From positions 1 to 14,207 of the forward strand of contig CAKUXR010000043.1 in NCBI GenBank assembly GCA_934700615.1: a stretch of 14,207 nt of DNA. The letters run 5' to 3'. This DNA comes from an uncultured Bacteroidales bacterium. Its GTDB lineage: Bacteria; Bacteroidota; Bacteroidia; Bacteroidales; UBA932. The notes beneath the pieces were generated by a model, which saw nothing but the letters and a program-made list of their open reading frames with translations, was not told where the DNA came from and did not search any database. The position numbers were made by a program, and so were the translations under genes. Below are positions 13,715-14,207 of this stretch, piece after piece; the stretch's first letter is position 1, and each line of letters opens with the position of its first letter.

Positions 13715-14207
13715 CTACTTTGGCTCCGACCTATCCTTTAGCCAGGAAACTTCTTCCACTGTCAGACCAGTCAGTTCTGAAATTGTCGCAATGTCAATCC
13801 CTTTCTCCAACATTCTTTGGGCAATGTCGAAACTCTTCTGTTTTACACCTTCAGCACGTCCTTCCTTGAGACCTTCCTCTTTGCCTTCTTTATGTCCTTT
13901 CTTGTGTCCCTCTTCTAGCCCTTCCTTACGCCCTACCTTGCGACCTTCCTCACGTCCTTCTTCTCGCCCACTCTCACGTGCGTACTCAATCTGATTGTAT
14001 GTGTCCCGTTCCGTATTCATGGATTTAATGTAATTGGTTCTGTCCTCGTCGTCAAGCTGGGCGAGCTCAGCAACATCAAAGAGTTTCGTGAATATCCTGT
14101 CCCTCAGCCTCTCCGGACGCTCCAGCAGACTGGACATGTTCTTCAGCAGATACAGCCACTTGTCCAGATCCGTCTCCAGTTCATCCTCACCCTTGTCGAA
14201 CTTCTCC
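13715..14207 (-). CDS. Rpn family recombination-promoting nuclease/putative transposase (C-terminal part, 5' end outside window)
   Basis: The minus-strand frame stays open to the window edge, so the gene begins beyond it; the Met at 14137 is internal. About 163 residues are seen. The start of the visible part (EKFDKGEDELETDLDKWLY) resembles the end of the PD-(D/E)XK nuclease domain region in Rpn/PF12784 proteins. Ten four-residue GxxE-type repeats follow (13850-13969, for example GREEGREEGRKV), then a C-terminal segment with MLEKGIDIATISELTGLTVEEV that is frequent in this family. The proteins act as DNA nucleases that raise recombination; a true transposase role is unproven. The catalytic PD-(D/E)XK residues would lie outside the window, so activity cannot be judged. 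Confidence 0.85.
   Translation of the reverse strand, partial: EKFDKGEDELETDLDKWLYLLKNMSSLLERPERLRDRIFTKLFDVAELAQLDDEDRTNYIKSMNTERDTYNQIEYARESGREEGREEGRKVGRKEGLEEGHKKGHKEGKEEGLKEGRAEGVKQKSFDIAQRMLEKGIDIATISELTGLTVEEVSWLKDRSEPK
13850..13969 (-). repeat. Ten in-frame 12-bp coding repeats (GxEE tetrapeptides)
   Basis: Glycine recurs every fourth residue eleven times, with Arg/Lys/Leu/His next and mostly Glu/Lys after, so the DNA has a degenerate 12-bp period. Copies differ at wobble positions, showing that the repeat is old or held by selection on the protein. Copy number may vary between strains by slippage or recombination. Confidence 0.85.

Overview
The window comes from a member of the Bacteroidota, most likely order Bacteroidales. 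Three things support this. The promoters match the Bacteroidota pattern (TTTG, about 19 nt, TAnnTTTG) and there are no Shine-Dalgarno sequences. Several families are typical of the phylum: a DUF4837 lipoprotein, a CCDC81-type HU-domain protein, and an Rpn/PD-(D/E)XK 'transposase' with a GxEE-repeat tail. The ribosomal protein S16 also has a long Ala/Lys/Glu tail. Most of the window is ordinary chromosome. No complete mobile element, CRISPR array or defence island was found.

Layout: (1) 1-350, a minus-strand tRNA-Glu with its promoter. (2) 351-4747, a tight minus-strand operon read as M23 peptidase, dxr, rseP, DUF4837 lipoprotein, covering the envelope and isoprenoid precursors. (3) 4801-7231, a divergent plus-strand operon ruvX, def, phosphohexomutase. 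ruvX has a -7 box only 7 nt from its ATG. (4) 7232-8463, a spacer with nested inverted repeats, then a secreted M23-LysM peptidoglycan hydrolase closed by a strong terminator. (5) 8464-9362, a UbiA/MenA-type prenyltransferase fragment cut at both ends, followed by a 300-nt repeat-rich spacer. This is the least orderly part of the window. (6) 9363-11039, a minus-strand membrane-anchored HU-CCDC81 protein with a very long low-complexity linker. (7) 11239-11493, a tRNA-Asn/tRNA-Val operon with clear promoter and terminator. (8) 11610-12176, an unrecognised two-helix membrane protein, convergent with (9) rpsP-rimM on the minus strand. (10) 13394-13577, tRNA-Leu(GAG) with promoter and terminator. 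(11) The C-terminal part of an Rpn-family nuclease/transposase, running off the right edge.

The points most worth following up are: a heptamer (CATTGAC/GTCAATG) found by eye 29 times, far above chance and probably driven largely by codon-pair choice; the decayed menA-like fragment whose apparent start lies upstream of a terminator hairpin; the unexplained repeats at 7250-7312 and 9063-9362; and a shared CAATCCC block directly after the -7 box of all three tRNA promoters. I did not recognise a new multi-gene system here.
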